NCBI GenBank assembly: GCA_017610175.1
Contig: JAFCCO010000008.1
Span: forward strand, 1-55,377
Reading direction: 5' to 3'
DNA from: Candidatus Iainarchaeum sp.
Lineage (GTDB): Archaea; Iainarchaeota; Iainarchaeia; Iainarchaeales; GCA-2688035
Length of the DNA: 55,377 nt
Shown piece after piece: positions 15,602 through 24,938 of this stretch (positions are counted from its first letter, which is position 1; every line of letters starts with the position of its first letter). The translations under genes were made by a program, and so were the position numbers. The notes below the pieces were generated by a model. The model worked only from the letters and a program-made list of their open reading frames with translations, made no database searches and was not told where the DNA came from.

Positions 15602-18600
15602 CTTGTGACAATACCTATTCAGTAAACAGAAAAACTATTTTTTCAATGGTGTTTTTAATGCTCTCAATGTTCCTGCTTAGCGTAAGCTCCGCAACACTTA
15701 ATCTACCAAGCACTGCAATGCAGGGTGAAACATGGGAAATTGAATTGGATTGCCCTGAAATAAACGGATGGAACGTACCTGGAGTGCCAAATGACGCTTC
15801 AGACGAATGCCTCATTGAGTGGACAGGACCCGAATCAGGCTCCTTTATTGAAAACGATGCAGACCCAGACCCCGACGTCATAAACAAAGAACAAAATCTG
15901 GACATACCGGGAACTTATACTTTCACAATAAAGGAATGCCCGACAGGCGCACCTGCAAGCTGCGGGGCAGTGCTTGACACGGACTCAATAACAATTTCGG
16001 GGGACAGCACCCCAGGAACCCTTTGGTTGAGATACAGAAGTATCGGGCCAAACATGAGGGTTTCAGGAATCGCGCCAACAGGGGCAACAAAAGTCCAAAT
16101 CCTTGTTTTTAACGAAAACAATTCAGCACAGGTCGTTCCAATATCAGCAGTAACGCCTGATGCGGCAAACGGAAACTATTACATAAAGAACATTAACCTC
16201 TCAGGGGTTACACCGCAGACCCTGAACATAAGAGCAACATTCAGGGATGCAAGCGATAACACAATGTCTACCGCAGAAGCAGTGCTTGAAGCACTCAAAA
16301 TGGACGAAATGCAGCAGCAAATTGACCAGATTGAAGTTGATGTAAGCGCTCTTGCTTTAAACATTTCAGATTTGGAGGCAGAAATATCCTCTTTGCAGAC
16401 AGCAAACTTCCTTCAGTGGCTGGCAATAGCTGGCATTGAATGGCAAGTGCAGGGAATTTATTCAAAAATTGCAACAATAAACGGAAAGATTGCAACAATT
16501 AACGCAAACATTTCCGCACTGCAGGTTGACGTAAGCAGTTTGCAGACAGGCCTTACCTCGCTGGAATTAAGGGTTAGCACAATCGAAGCAGACCTTCTGG
16601 CAATGAATCACGGCACAATAAATATTAGGTTTGACGAAACCGCAATGGAACTTGAAGTTTGGGGAGAGGCTCCGCTTGGTTCAACAAACGCAGTTGTAAA
16701 GATTTACGAGGCATCGGACCCGGGCCCTGGCGGAACACCTGTTTACACCGGCACAGACGCAATAATGTATGATGCGGTAAACGACAGCAGGTATGCATTC
16801 AACAATTCAACCGGAGACCCTATTGACTTAAGCGGGTTCAACCCAGAAATACTTGGAGTTGAAGTAAGCTTTGGCGGAATGCAGAGCTCATACAAGGTAA
16901 GTGCGGTGCTTGAAGCATTGCTGGTGCTTGAGCTTGAAAGCCAGGTGGCGGCCCTGGATGCACAGCTTCAGCTTGCAGACGCAAACATTGTTGCGCTCTG
17001 GCAGGACAGCGCAAACCAGGCGCAAAGAATTGCAGACATTGAAGCAGAGATTACAGTAATCAACAACAAGCTTGATGTAATAAACGGCAGGCTTGATGAT
17101 TTGGAAGGCGACGTTGCGTGGCTCAAAATGAGGGTTAGCCAGCTCCAAAACCAGATTAATTTCCTCAGAAGGACAATGAAGGCAATGAACCACGCCACAA
17201 TAAACATTTTCTACAACAAGCAATCAAACACCCTGATGGTTTGGGGCGAAGCGGCAGAGGGAACAATTGGGGATGTAATGCTAGTCATGGTGTCAACCGA
17301 TATGGCAGATTCCTACTCAGATACAGTTAGCGTTTCAGCTCCGCAGAACGAATTCATGTTTACCGTAAACACAACAGTGCTGCAGGAAGGCAAGTCTTAC
17401 AATGTGTTTGCTGCAATGACTAGCCAGTTCAGGCCAAGCGGAGCGCCGGCAATCTACTTTGTGGGAACAATCTTTGACAACCTTGCAATTGAAAATTTGC
17501 AGGACAGGCTAACAGAGCTTGAAGAAAAGGTGGAAAAGCTTGACGACGGAACCGTTGAATTCAATTACAATTCAGCAGATGATGAAGTCACCATTGAGGG
17601 AGAGGCACCAACAGAGGCAACCTGCGCAAAAATATCTGTCTGGACAGCTTCAGGAAGCTTTGTTGCATCCTCAACAACAGGAATTAGCCAGAACACAAGC
17701 AAAGAAGACTACAGTGTTACCGCAAGCACAGACCAATGGCCACAGGAGGCACTCAATGTCTACACCAGCTTTTATGAAAAAACAAGCTGGTTCTGGGGCT
17801 GCAAGGACAGAATTGCAACAGTGAACGACACATTTGACTCAATGCTGGGCGAGGACCTGTTCGGATTCAGAGACATAACAACAAGCAGCTATGTTTCAAG
17901 CTATTATGTGAACAGAGTAAAGATTCCAATCAGCTTTGCATTGAAGCCAGACAGGGGCGGCCTGCTTGGATTGTTTGGCATGGGCGGAACCCTGTACAGG
18001 ATTGAATACCAAACAAACCCTTCAGGAGCCTGGAAAGAACTTGTTAGCTGTTCATGGTACGACGAAGGATTAAAGACATACAAAAACGGAAAGATAGAAC
18101 TCAACAGCACAGGCGTAAAGGAAATTAAGCTAAGGGCCAAAAGATGCCTAGGCAACACAGTGGACTATGAATCATATGTATTCAGAGTAAGGCACGTTGA
18201 CCTAAAAGACACGCTAAATGCAAGCACAACAATAGTAACCCCTGTTGAAAACAGCGACACAACACTGCCTTATCCGTTTGGCTCAATTGAATCAAACGTA
18301 TACTGGACACAGTCCGGGACGGTCCCACTGGTATCCTACCTTATAACAAACACAGATGAGGACAGGCCAGTGTGCGAAGTGTATTACTACGATGACTTCG
18401 GAGTGGAAAGGCATATTGGAAATTACCAAACCACCCAGGACAACGTAAGAAAGTGGGGTTGTGACGCAGCAAGCCTCAACTTTGGCACAGGCGAATGGGC
18501 CAGTGCAAACCACGCTGGAAACTACACAAAAGTAAGGGTATACAACGGGGTTGTGGGACAGCCGGACAGTTTTGACGAAGTAAAGGTTGGAGTGGACGAT

Positions 18601-19929
18601 GCCTCACCATCCATTATTTCAATCAACCCGGACGAGGCGGGAATAATGAACGGAATCTACAGATGGTTCTCCCACATTACAGACGACCTCTCAGGACTGG
18701 CACAGGTTAATTTCTACCTGATTGAAAAGGACGGAATAAACTACTGTTACGACGGAAACTGCCACACAGGAGACGGAAACATTGTATGGGCAGAAGCAAA
18801 CGTTGACTTCAATTCAGGACTTGGAAAGTTCTTCTTTGATGTTAATACCCTGAACTTTGCAGACGGAGACTACAACGTTGCATTTGAAGCAACGGACATT
18901 GCAGGCAACTATGCACGCCTTGAAATTGACCCAATAATCGACAACACAAAGCCGGTTATTCACACAGTAACAGTGCTTCCTGCTGACCCAAAACTGAGGA
19001 CAGACAGCATAGTAATTGAAGCAAATGTAACGGACAACCTTTCAGGAGTCGACAGCGTTTGGGCAACGGTGACAAGACCGGATTTAGTAACGGTTGACAA
19101 AATATTCCTTTCACTGAGCGGTGGACTGTATAAGGGAATTTACCCCACTGACACAAGCTCTGACCAGGGAAAATACACTGTTCAGGTTGACGCAAACGAC
19201 TTTGCAACCAATGTTGCAGCAACGGTTTCAACAGACTTCAACCTGTTCTACAGTTACATTGTTCAAATTTCACTGGATGACTACTCCATTTACCCCGGAA
19301 CAAAAGTTCAAGTGGACGGAAACGTGTTCAAAGAGGATGGAAGTGTAATTGGAGACTTCAACATTTTCCTCACACTACCTGATGGAAACACACTTGTTGC
19401 AGTGGACGCAAACACAGGGATGTTCAGCTACACAATCGACACAACACGAATTAGCGCAGGAAACTACGACATTAATGCATATGCAACTACATCCGCAGGG
19501 ATAGAGTCTATTAACTGGAAGATTCTTTCAGTAACCAACCAGCCAGCGCAACCTGAACCAGTCCAACCACAGTCACCAGGCGGCGGCGGAGCAAGAAGGC
19601 TGGGTTTCTATTGTGGAGACAACAAGTGCCTAGGAACTGAAACATGCGACAGTTGCTCACAGGACTGCGGAGTGTGCGAAGTGGAGGAGCTTCCACCCCC
19701 AGAACCTGAGCTGGAACCGGAACCACCAGTGGACACCGGACCAGAACCAACTGAATCAGGACCAACATTCACAGAAGAACCACCAACTACACCAGAGCAG
19801 GGTGGAGACCAAACAGGCCCAACAGGATTCTTCGGACTTGCAGGAAACCAGACAAGCATATTGCTTGGGCTGCTGTTCCTGTTAATTATCGGAACAGTGT
19901 TTGGATACAAAAAGCTGGCCAAGAAATAA
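15598..19929 (+). CDS. Giant surface protein alternating beta domains and coiled coils (S-layer or stalk candidate)
   Basis: The protein is 1443 residues with a signal peptide (about 1-32). Four related beta domains begin LWLRYRSIGPNMRVSGIAPT, INIRFDETAMELEVWGEAPL, INIFYNKQSNTLMVWGEAAE and VEFNYNSADDEVTIEGEAPT (starting near residues 140, 338, 535 and 650). They are separated by coiled coils: two long ones (about 228-335 and 440-535) and a short one (about 628-648). Ig-like domains follow, then one CGDxxC module (FYCGDNKCLGTETCDSC), a Pro/Glu-rich linker and the tail GNQTSILLGLLFLLIIGTVF + GYKKLAKK. The linker end TGFFGLAG before the helix is reminiscent of archaeosortase sorting tails. I infer a long fibre or stalk anchored at the membrane, possibly an S-layer component. 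Confidence 0.88.
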   Translation: MTCDNTYSVNRKTIFSMVFLMLSMFLLSVSSATLNLPSTAMQGETWEIELDCPEINGWNVPGVPNDASDECLIEWTGPESGSFIENDADPDPDVINKEQNLDIPGTYTFTIKECPTGAPASCGAVLDTDSITISGDSTPGTLWLRYRSIGPNMRVSGIAPTGATKVQILVFNENNSAQVVPISAVTPDAANGNYYIKNINLSGVTPQTLNIRATFRDASDNTMSTAEAVLEALKMDEMQQQIDQIEVDVSALALNISDLEAEISSLQTANFLQWLAIAGIEWQVQGIYSKIATINGKIATINANISALQVDVSSLQTGLTSLELRVSTIEADLLAMNHGTINIRFDETAMELEVWGEAPLGSTNAVVKIYEASDPGPGGTPVYTGTDAIMYDAVNDSRYAFNNSTGDPIDLSGFNPEILGVEVSFGGMQSSYKVSAVLEALLVLELESQVAALDAQLQLADANIVALWQDSANQAQRIADIEAEITVINNKLDVINGRLDDLEGDVAWLKMRVSQLQNQINFLRRTMKAMNHATINIFYNKQSNTLMVWGEAAEGTIGDVMLVMVSTDMADSYSDTVSVSAPQNEFMFTVNTTVLQEGKSYNVFAAMTSQFRPSGAPAIYFVGTIFDNLAIENLQDRLTELEEKVEKLDDGTVEFNYNSADDEVTIEGEAPTEATCAKISVWTASGSFVASSTTGISQNTSKEDYSVTASTDQWPQEALNVYTSFYEKTSWFWGCKDRIATVNDTFDSMLGEDLFGFRDITTSSYVSSYYVNRVKIPISFALKPDRGGLLGLFGMGGTLYRIEYQTNPSGAWKELVSCSWYDEGLKTYKNGKIELNSTGVKEIKLRAKRCLGNTVDYESYVFRVRHVDLKDTLNASTTIVTPVENSDTTLPYPFGSIESNVYWTQSGTVPLVSYLITNTDEDRPVCEVYYYDDFGVERHIGNYQTTQDNVRKWGCDAASLNFGTGEWASANHAGNYTKVRVYNGVVGQPDSFDEVKVGVDDASPSIISINPDEAGIMNGIYRWFSHITDDLSGLAQVNFYLIEKDGINYCYDGNCHTGDGNIVWAEANVDFNSGLGKFFFDVNTLNFADGDYNVAFEATDIAGNYARLEIDPIIDNTKPVIHTVTVLPADPKLRTDSIVIEANVTDNLSGVDSVWATVTRPDLVTVDKIFLSLSGGLYKGIYPTDTSSDQGKYTVQVDANDFATNVAATVSTDFNLFYSYIVQISLDDYSIYPGTKVQVDGNVFKEDGSVIGDFNIFLTLPDGNTLVAVDANTGMFSYTIDTTRISAGNYDINAYATTSAGIESINWKILSVTNQPAQPEPVQPQSPGGGGARRLGFYCGDNKCLGTETCDSCSQDCGVCEVEELPPPEPELEPEPPVDTGPEPTESGPTFTEEPPTTPEQGGDQTGPTGFFGLAGNQTSILLGLLFLLIIGTVFGYKKLAKK

Positions 19930-19944
19930 GGCCGGCACCCAATT

Positions 19945-19958
19945 CTTTTTTTTCTTTA
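19945..19958 (+). terminator. T-rich terminator after the 1443-residue gene
   Basis: A run of eight T then CTTT follows the stop by about 15 nt. GGCCGGC just upstream could form a very short stem, but the T run is the main signal. Confidence 0.4.
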
Positions 19959-20000
19959 ACCACTCTAAAGGCACCCAACGAATTCAAACGCAATTTAGGC

Positions 20001-20020
20001 GAAAGTATTAAAAAGAATAA
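20001..20020 (+). promoter_or_regulatory. Promoter of the 1138-residue surface protein gene
   Basis: GAAAGTATTAAAAAGAATAA is nearly the same as the element at 15503-15523 and contains the TATA box. The predicted transcript start is near 20035, with AGGAA just before ATG 20057. Confidence 0.5.
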
Positions 20021-20056
20021 AGCTATAATTCATACTATCAAAAAAAATAGGAAAAA

Positions 20057-23000
20057 ATGGCACTAAAACGCGGGGGCTTCGCGCTATTGCTGCTTTCTAT
20101 TATTCTAATTACTACCCTTGCTTCAGCCCGCCCTGCCGCAAATGTGCGAACGATTGAGGCAATCGATGCCAACTGGGCACAGCACGCCGCCTTTGACGAA
20201 GACTTTAATGTACTGTGGAGTGGCTCAAACGCAGACATTAACTCAGACCACAACTACATGGTTAGGATAAATTACCAGGGCACTTATGTTGATTTGAACA
20301 GAATGTGGGACAACAATGCCGAAGCGCTAAGTGAAACTGTTTTGCCTGCAACAATGAATGCCGCGAGTAACTGCTCGCCAGGACTTGACCTCAATATTGT
20401 AAAGCCAAGCGCAGACAACAACTTTATCGATATTCACACCCGAATCCAGATGGACCTTCCGGACGCAAACCTTTTCAGGGGGCGTGAAGTTGTTGTGGAA
20501 TTATGGAAGGTTGTAAATGCAGGGGACGGAACCTGGCTTTGCATTGAAAAGGACGCAAACGTTTCTTTCATCATTACACCCGCCATTATACTGCAAGCTT
20601 CAGCCAACCCCCTTGACCAGAACGTAACCGTAATGGGTTACGGTTTTACCGACACAAACCTGTTCATAACCTACCATGATGTAAACGGTGAAATCGTTGA
20701 CCTCAACATTGTTGACGTGAATTATTTCAACAACCCCCACAATGATGGCAACACCCACGACATTGTTTATTCAGGGCTGGCACCTGTTGATGAGGCAAGC
20801 ACTGCACCAGGCAGTCATGTGCAGGTGGATGGAAACGGAAACTTTGATGTAAACATTGTAATGCCCTATACCGCAACTTTGCCGCATGCAAGCGGACTTC
20901 CCGACCACAACATAACCGTTGCCGCAGTCAACCAAGGGGATGTAAATGTAAGTGTAATCCCAATGCCTGGCCTTACCATCGCAACCGACATAAATGTGAC
21001 TGTAATGATTTGCAACCAGCCAACTGCTACAACATGTTACAGCGGAGGGACAAGGAAAAGCATTACAGAGGCAATGCGAAGCAACGACATTAACAACCTG
21101 GAAAGCGTTAAGGGAATAATCGTGCAGATGGGTGCCCCGCTTTACGTTAAGATTGAACTGAACAGTGATTTGAACATGGCAAAAGGCCCCCTAAGAAACT
21201 ACACTACCAACACAGACAAGGACAGCGGCAGGCTAAAAATTGACACCATCGCAATGCCTGAATTTGCAGTTGACGCAAACATCACGCTTTACAATGTTGG
21301 AAGCTACAATGGAGCCATGCCAATTCTTGCAAGGGACGGGATAAAATGTGAACCGGGAATCTGCACAAACCTTGACAACAGTGGATTGTCTTCAGGATAC
21401 ACGGATCCAAGCACAAGCTTAAGCACATGGGCATGGAACAGCTCCGCAAAAGACGGAAACCTAATGTTCAGAGTGAGCACTTTCTCAAGTTATAGCACAA
21501 TAAGCATTGACATGAACGTTGTCTATCCAAACGGCGGAGAGCATATTAGGACAACTGACGGAACAGACGGAAATATGCAGATTCTTTTCCAGTTTTCCGA
21601 CTCAAATGCGGCTGCAACCCCGGTTGTAAGAATTGCCCTGTCCGACACAAACAACGACTTTGACCAAACTTTTATACAGGACATAAACGTCCTGGATTCG
21701 CTGCATAGGGGAATAAACAATAGCGGCCTCTTCTGCACCGACCTTGATGGGAACACACAAACAATTGACGGAAACTGCTCATTTGACCTGAACATCTGGT
21801 GGATTGTGGGAGCGTACTTTGTGGACATAAACATTATGCATGGAGACCAGGACGGGAATGCATGGGTGACCGATTCAAGCGACTCAACCTTTTTCATTAA
21901 CGCAGCAAAAGTTACAATTACAGACACCAACTTTTCAAGCATGGACTGGAATTTCACCAAAAAAAGCGATGATGATGTCAATTACCTGTTTGACTTCAAT
22001 GTAAACATTCCACTCAAGAACGATGCTGCAACATTGGATGTAAACGACATTGACGACTACAATTTCTCAATATACCTTGTCCCTCTGCCCCTCGCAACGG
22101 GTGTTAGGGGTGCAGACTTGAATGTTGGAAACTGGGCGGTTGACGGCAATTTGGGAGATTATTGCTACCACTATTCACCCGACTACTTTTCAACAAAGGG
22201 AAACGACATCAACTGCACCGTAGCAATTGACTTAAACGGCATACCTGAAAACAGGTACCTGATCAGAGTGGATGTGAACTATGGGCGTACAGAAACAGCA
22301 AACAGAAGCCTTGTTGACGGAAAAGAATCCGACCAGAATGTGATAATAAATGACTTGACCGCTCCAACTGTTACCATAACCGACCCATCCAGAGGGAGCG
22401 CAACAACAATAAGCAATAACTACCAGGTGAGCTGGAACTTTTCAGACAATTCAGGAATTAAAACCTATTGGGCGAGCACAGACAACACAGTATGGACTGC
22501 GCTCTCAGAATCCCACCAAAGCTATGTTTTGAACCTTAGCTCGCCTGGGCAGGACCTAACATTTTACCTTAAGGCAACAGACAAGGTGGATATAAACGGC
22601 TCAACAGTTACAGCTTCATTCAGGAGAACAGGGGGTTTGGGCCCCGAACCAAGGGTAACCCCTGCACCATCAAACGGAGACCCTGTGTCACCGCCAAGCG
22701 AAGCTGAGGGAGTGGCAGAAACAATTATTGAGGAAACTGTTTCCATAAAGCCAACAGCCAAAAATATAAGGGAACTGCTTACAGAGGTTGGCGCAAGCCA
22801 GCAAGCCATAGAAAAGGCAGGCGATGCCGTTGCAAAAACAACCGTTGAGCGCACAATCAAGGTTAAAAAAATCACGCAGGCAAGCGGGGCAGTGCGCTAC
22901 AGGACAACAATTGTAATTACCGTATCCAACCCCGGAAATAAAACGCTTAGAAATATTAAAGTGATTGAAAAAATCCCGAAAGGGGTTATTTCACGCATTG

Positions 23001-23473
23001 AAGAAAGCGATGTTTCAACAAACTTCCCGTTTGCAATATTAATGGTCGACCCGGTAATTGAATTTACGGTTGACGAGGTTAAGAAAGGCGAAAGCAAGGA
23101 AATTGAATACCTGCTGCAGGCAAGAGCAAAGCAAAGTGACATTGACGAATGGGCTGTTCCAATTGTAGCAGAACTGCAGGAAGTGCTTGACTTGTGTGCA
23201 GACGTTGTTTGCGAGGAAAGAACCTGCCAGGGTGTTCTCTGCGACAAGCAAACAGGGCAATGCATTTACGAAAACCTGCGAGACGGAACAAGCTGCCCAA
23301 CAGGAACATGCCGTGCAGGCACCTGCGTTGCACCCACCGCACCAACCATCCCTACTCCCCCCGCAATAGAAGTAGCAGCGCCTGGATTTGGAATTGAAAC
23401 AATCACCCTGCTGGTTCTGATTATTGTTGCAATTGCGGGTGCAGCATACTTTTTCTACTCAAAGAAACAGTGA
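20057..23473 (+). CDS. Large surface protein with PGF-type C-terminal sorting tail
   Basis: The protein is 1138 residues with a signal peptide (ALLLLSIILITTLASA, cleavage near 24). A long series of Asp/Asn-rich beta domains follows, including VYPNGGEHIR and an Ig-like domain ending GSTVTASFRR. Residues about 885-1040 form the same helix-plus-beta module as the proteins ending at 8879 and 33179 (TTIVITVSNPGNKTLRNIKV, MVDPVIEFTV). Next come a cysteine module (CADVVCEERTCQGVLC), a Thr/Pro linker and the tail APGFGIETITLLVLIIVAIA + GAAYFFYSKKQ. PGF directly before a helix with a basic end is the pattern of PGF-CTERM substrates of archaeosortase, and a candidate enzyme is encoded at 45591-46148. 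Surface structure is inferred; no catalytic motif was seen. Confidence 0.88.
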   Translation: MALKRGGFALLLLSIILITTLASARPAANVRTIEAIDANWAQHAAFDEDFNVLWSGSNADINSDHNYMVRINYQGTYVDLNRMWDNNAEALSETVLPATMNAASNCSPGLDLNIVKPSADNNFIDIHTRIQMDLPDANLFRGREVVVELWKVVNAGDGTWLCIEKDANVSFIITPAIILQASANPLDQNVTVMGYGFTDTNLFITYHDVNGEIVDLNIVDVNYFNNPHNDGNTHDIVYSGLAPVDEASTAPGSHVQVDGNGNFDVNIVMPYTATLPHASGLPDHNITVAAVNQGDVNVSVIPMPGLTIATDINVTVMICNQPTATTCYSGGTRKSITEAMRSNDINNLESVKGIIVQMGAPLYVKIELNSDLNMAKGPLRNYTTNTDKDSGRLKIDTIAMPEFAVDANITLYNVGSYNGAMPILARDGIKCEPGICTNLDNSGLSSGYTDPSTSLSTWAWNSSAKDGNLMFRVSTFSSYSTISIDMNVVYPNGGEHIRTTDGTDGNMQILFQFSDSNAAATPVVRIALSDTNNDFDQTFIQDINVLDSLHRGINNSGLFCTDLDGNTQTIDGNCSFDLNIWWIVGAYFVDINIMHGDQDGNAWVTDSSDSTFFINAAKVTITDTNFSSMDWNFTKKSDDDVNYLFDFNVNIPLKNDAATLDVNDIDDYNFSIYLVPLPLATGVRGADLNVGNWAVDGNLGDYCYHYSPDYFSTKGNDINCTVAIDLNGIPENRYLIRVDVNYGRTETANRSLVDGKESDQNVIINDLTAPTVTITDPSRGSATTISNNYQVSWNFSDNSGIKTYWASTDNTVWTALSESHQSYVLNLSSPGQDLTFYLKATDKVDINGSTVTASFRRTGGLGPEPRVTPAPSNGDPVSPPSEAEGVAETIIEETVSIKPTAKNIRELLTEVGASQQAIEKAGDAVAKTTVERTIKVKKITQASGAVRYRTTIVITVSNPGNKTLRNIKVIEKIPKGVISRIEESDVSTNFPFAILMVDPVIEFTVDEVKKGESKEIEYLLQARAKQSDIDEWAVPIVAELQEVLDLCADVVCEERTCQGVLCDKQTGQCIYENLRDGTSCPTGTCRAGTCVAPTAPTIPTPPAIEVAAPGFGIETITLLVLIIVAIAGAAYFFYSKKQ

Positions 23474-23480
23474 AAACAGT

Positions 23481-23550
23481 CAATCAACGAATTCAATTGC
23501 CTGCTTTAAAAGCCTTCCAAATGCAAATGCGTTGAATGCAGCGCACGGCA
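23481..23550 (+). repeat. 70-bp direct repeat, copy A (orphan promoter and 5' gene stub)
   Basis: This aligns without gaps to 24869-24938; I count 9 mismatches in 70. It includes TTTAAAA and an ATG at 23536 followed by codons for MQRTA. Beyond the 70 bp the peptide similarity to the secretion ATPase continues (LGWFFLPPIEEG versus LGWFTLNPTKEE), then stops at TAG 23599-23601. It is therefore a displaced copy of the ATPase gene's promoter and first codons. Confidence 0.8.
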
Positions 23551-23563
23551 CTTGGCTGGTTCT

Positions 23564-23603
23564 TTCTACCACCAATAGAAGAAGGTTTCTATTACCAATA
23601 GAA
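23564..23603 (+). promoter_or_regulatory. Tandem palindromic operator-like sites
   Basis: TTCTACCACCAATAGAA (23564-23580) and TTCTATTACCAATAGAA (23587-23603) differ at two bases, are 23 bp apart, and have TTCTA/TAGAA arms in opposite orientation. They lie directly upstream of the TATA box TTTATA at 23607-23612, a position suited to a dimeric regulator. Confidence 0.5.
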
Positions 23604-23639
23604 AGGTTTATATTTGTTTTAGTGCATAAATTGGGAATT

Positions 23640-24857
23640 ATGTTGGAAGAGACACTGGAGGAAGTAATTGCCACCCAGCGAAAAGAACTGTCTTTAGGCG
23701 AAAAAACAGTCCCAAGGGAGGGTTTGGCTGTTGTTAAGCCAATGACTTCCTTTGCAATAGCCATTTCCGGCATACGCCGCTGCGGAAAAAGCACACTTTT
23801 AAAACAGCTTTTAAAGAAAGAAAAAGAGTTTTATTACCTTAACTTGGAGGACATTCGCTTAGACGGTTTTGGATTGCAGGACTTTACAAAAGCGGACAAG
23901 ATTTTTAAGGAACGTTATGGAAAAAACGGCATTTACTTTTTTGACGAAATACAAACCGTGCCAAAATGGGAAAAATTTGTGCGATGGCTTGTGGACAAAA
24001 AGGAAAAGGTTGTGTTAACAGGTTCTAATGCATCACTTTTAAGCAGAGAACTTGGAACACGCTTAACCGGGAGGCACATCAGTTATGAACTATTTCCTTT
24101 TTCATTCAAAGAATTCTTGAAATACAACAAATTCAAGCCTTCGGAAGACTCTTTTGCAAGCTACTTTGAGAGCGGTGGGTTTCCAGAACATCTTGAAAAG
24201 AAACAAAATTATGTGCTGCAAGAATTGCTGAGAGACATCGTTATGCGCGACGTAGCTGTAAGGTTTGGGATAAGAAACTCCGGGCTGTTAAAAAAATTAG
24301 CAATATACTTGGTCAGCAATGTAGGCAAAGAATTCTCATATAACTCTTTAAAAAAAATGTTTTCAGTAGCGTCAGTACAAAGCATTATTGATTACATCTC
24401 GTTTTTTGAAGACGCCTACTTAATATTCACCACCCCAAAATTCGATTACTCTTTCAAAAAACAGCAAATAAACCCAAGAAAAGTCTATTCCATAGACAAC
24501 GGGCTGTCCATGGCAAACTCGCTGTCCTTTTCAAAAGACAGCGGAAGAATGCTGGAAAACATGGTTTTTTTGCATTTGAGAAGAAAAAGCAAGCAAATTT
24601 TTTACTTTAAGGAAAAAGGCGAATGTGACTTCGTCTTTAAAGAAAAAGAAAAAATAACGGGGGCAGTACAGGTTTGCTATTCACTTACCGAAGACAACCA
24701 GGAAAGGGAAGTTTCAGGACTTTTGGAAGCCTTAAAAAAATTTAATTTAAAAAAAGGCCTAATACTTACATACAACCAGGAAGACAAACTGCAGGGGAAC
24801 GGAAAAGAAATTACTGTCAAACCCGTTTGGAAATGGATGCTGGAAAAACCGCAGTAA
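23640..24857 (+). CDS. AAA_14 / DUF4143-type ATPase, probable acquired gene
   Basis: The protein is 405 residues from ATG 23640. An upstream extension of the frame to 23424 has no support because the promoter lies inside it. Walker A is GIRRCGKSTLLKQL (about 44-52) and Walker B is IYFFDEIQTVPKW, followed by LTGSNASLLS (sensor 1) and the DUF4143-like C-terminal half ending in a PD-(D/E)xK-like region (FKEKGECDFVFKEKEK). Such ATPases are scattered widely in archaea and bacteria, often strain-specific, and their biological role is unsettled. It has its own TATA box and two operator-like sites, is more AT-rich than its neighbours, and lies between two copies of a 70-bp segment. This fits insertion of a mobile gene into the 5' end of the following gene. 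Confidence 0.87.
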   Translation: MLEETLEEVIATQRKELSLGEKTVPREGLAVVKPMTSFAIAISGIRRCGKSTLLKQLLKKEKEFYYLNLEDIRLDGFGLQDFTKADKIFKERYGKNGIYFFDEIQTVPKWEKFVRWLVDKKEKVVLTGSNASLLSRELGTRLTGRHISYELFPFSFKEFLKYNKFKPSEDSFASYFESGGFPEHLEKKQNYVLQELLRDIVMRDVAVRFGIRNSGLLKKLAIYLVSNVGKEFSYNSLKKMFSVASVQSIIDYISFFEDAYLIFTTPKFDYSFKKQQINPRKVYSIDNGLSMANSLSFSKDSGRMLENMVFLHLRRKSKQIFYFKEKGECDFVFKEKEKITGAVQVCYSLTEDNQEREVSGLLEALKKFNLKKGLILTYNQEDKLQGNGKEITVKPVWKWMLEKPQ

Positions 24858-24868
24858 AAAAAAACCGC

Positions 24869-24938
24869 CAATCGACGAATTCGCTTGCCTGCTTTAAAAG
24901 CTTTTCAAATTCGAGTGCATTGAATGCAGCGCACGGCA
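24869..24938 (+). repeat. 70-bp direct repeat, copy B (functional promoter and start of the secretion ATPase)
   Basis: This is the partner of 23481-23550, offset by 1388 bp. It contains TTTAAAA at 24893-24899, about 26 nt before ATG 24924, so the gene is probably leaderless and this copy is the working one. Confidence 0.8.

Noticed and set aside
23424..23639. N-terminal extension of the AAA_14 ATPase frame
   Set aside because: It crosses the end of the previous gene, the 70-bp repeat, two palindromes and the TATA box; the motif-bearing protein starts naturally at ATG 23640.
23481..24938. Classical insertion sequence with terminal inverted repeats
   Set aside because: The flanking repeats are direct, imperfect and contain a promoter and start codons; the internal gene is not a transposase.
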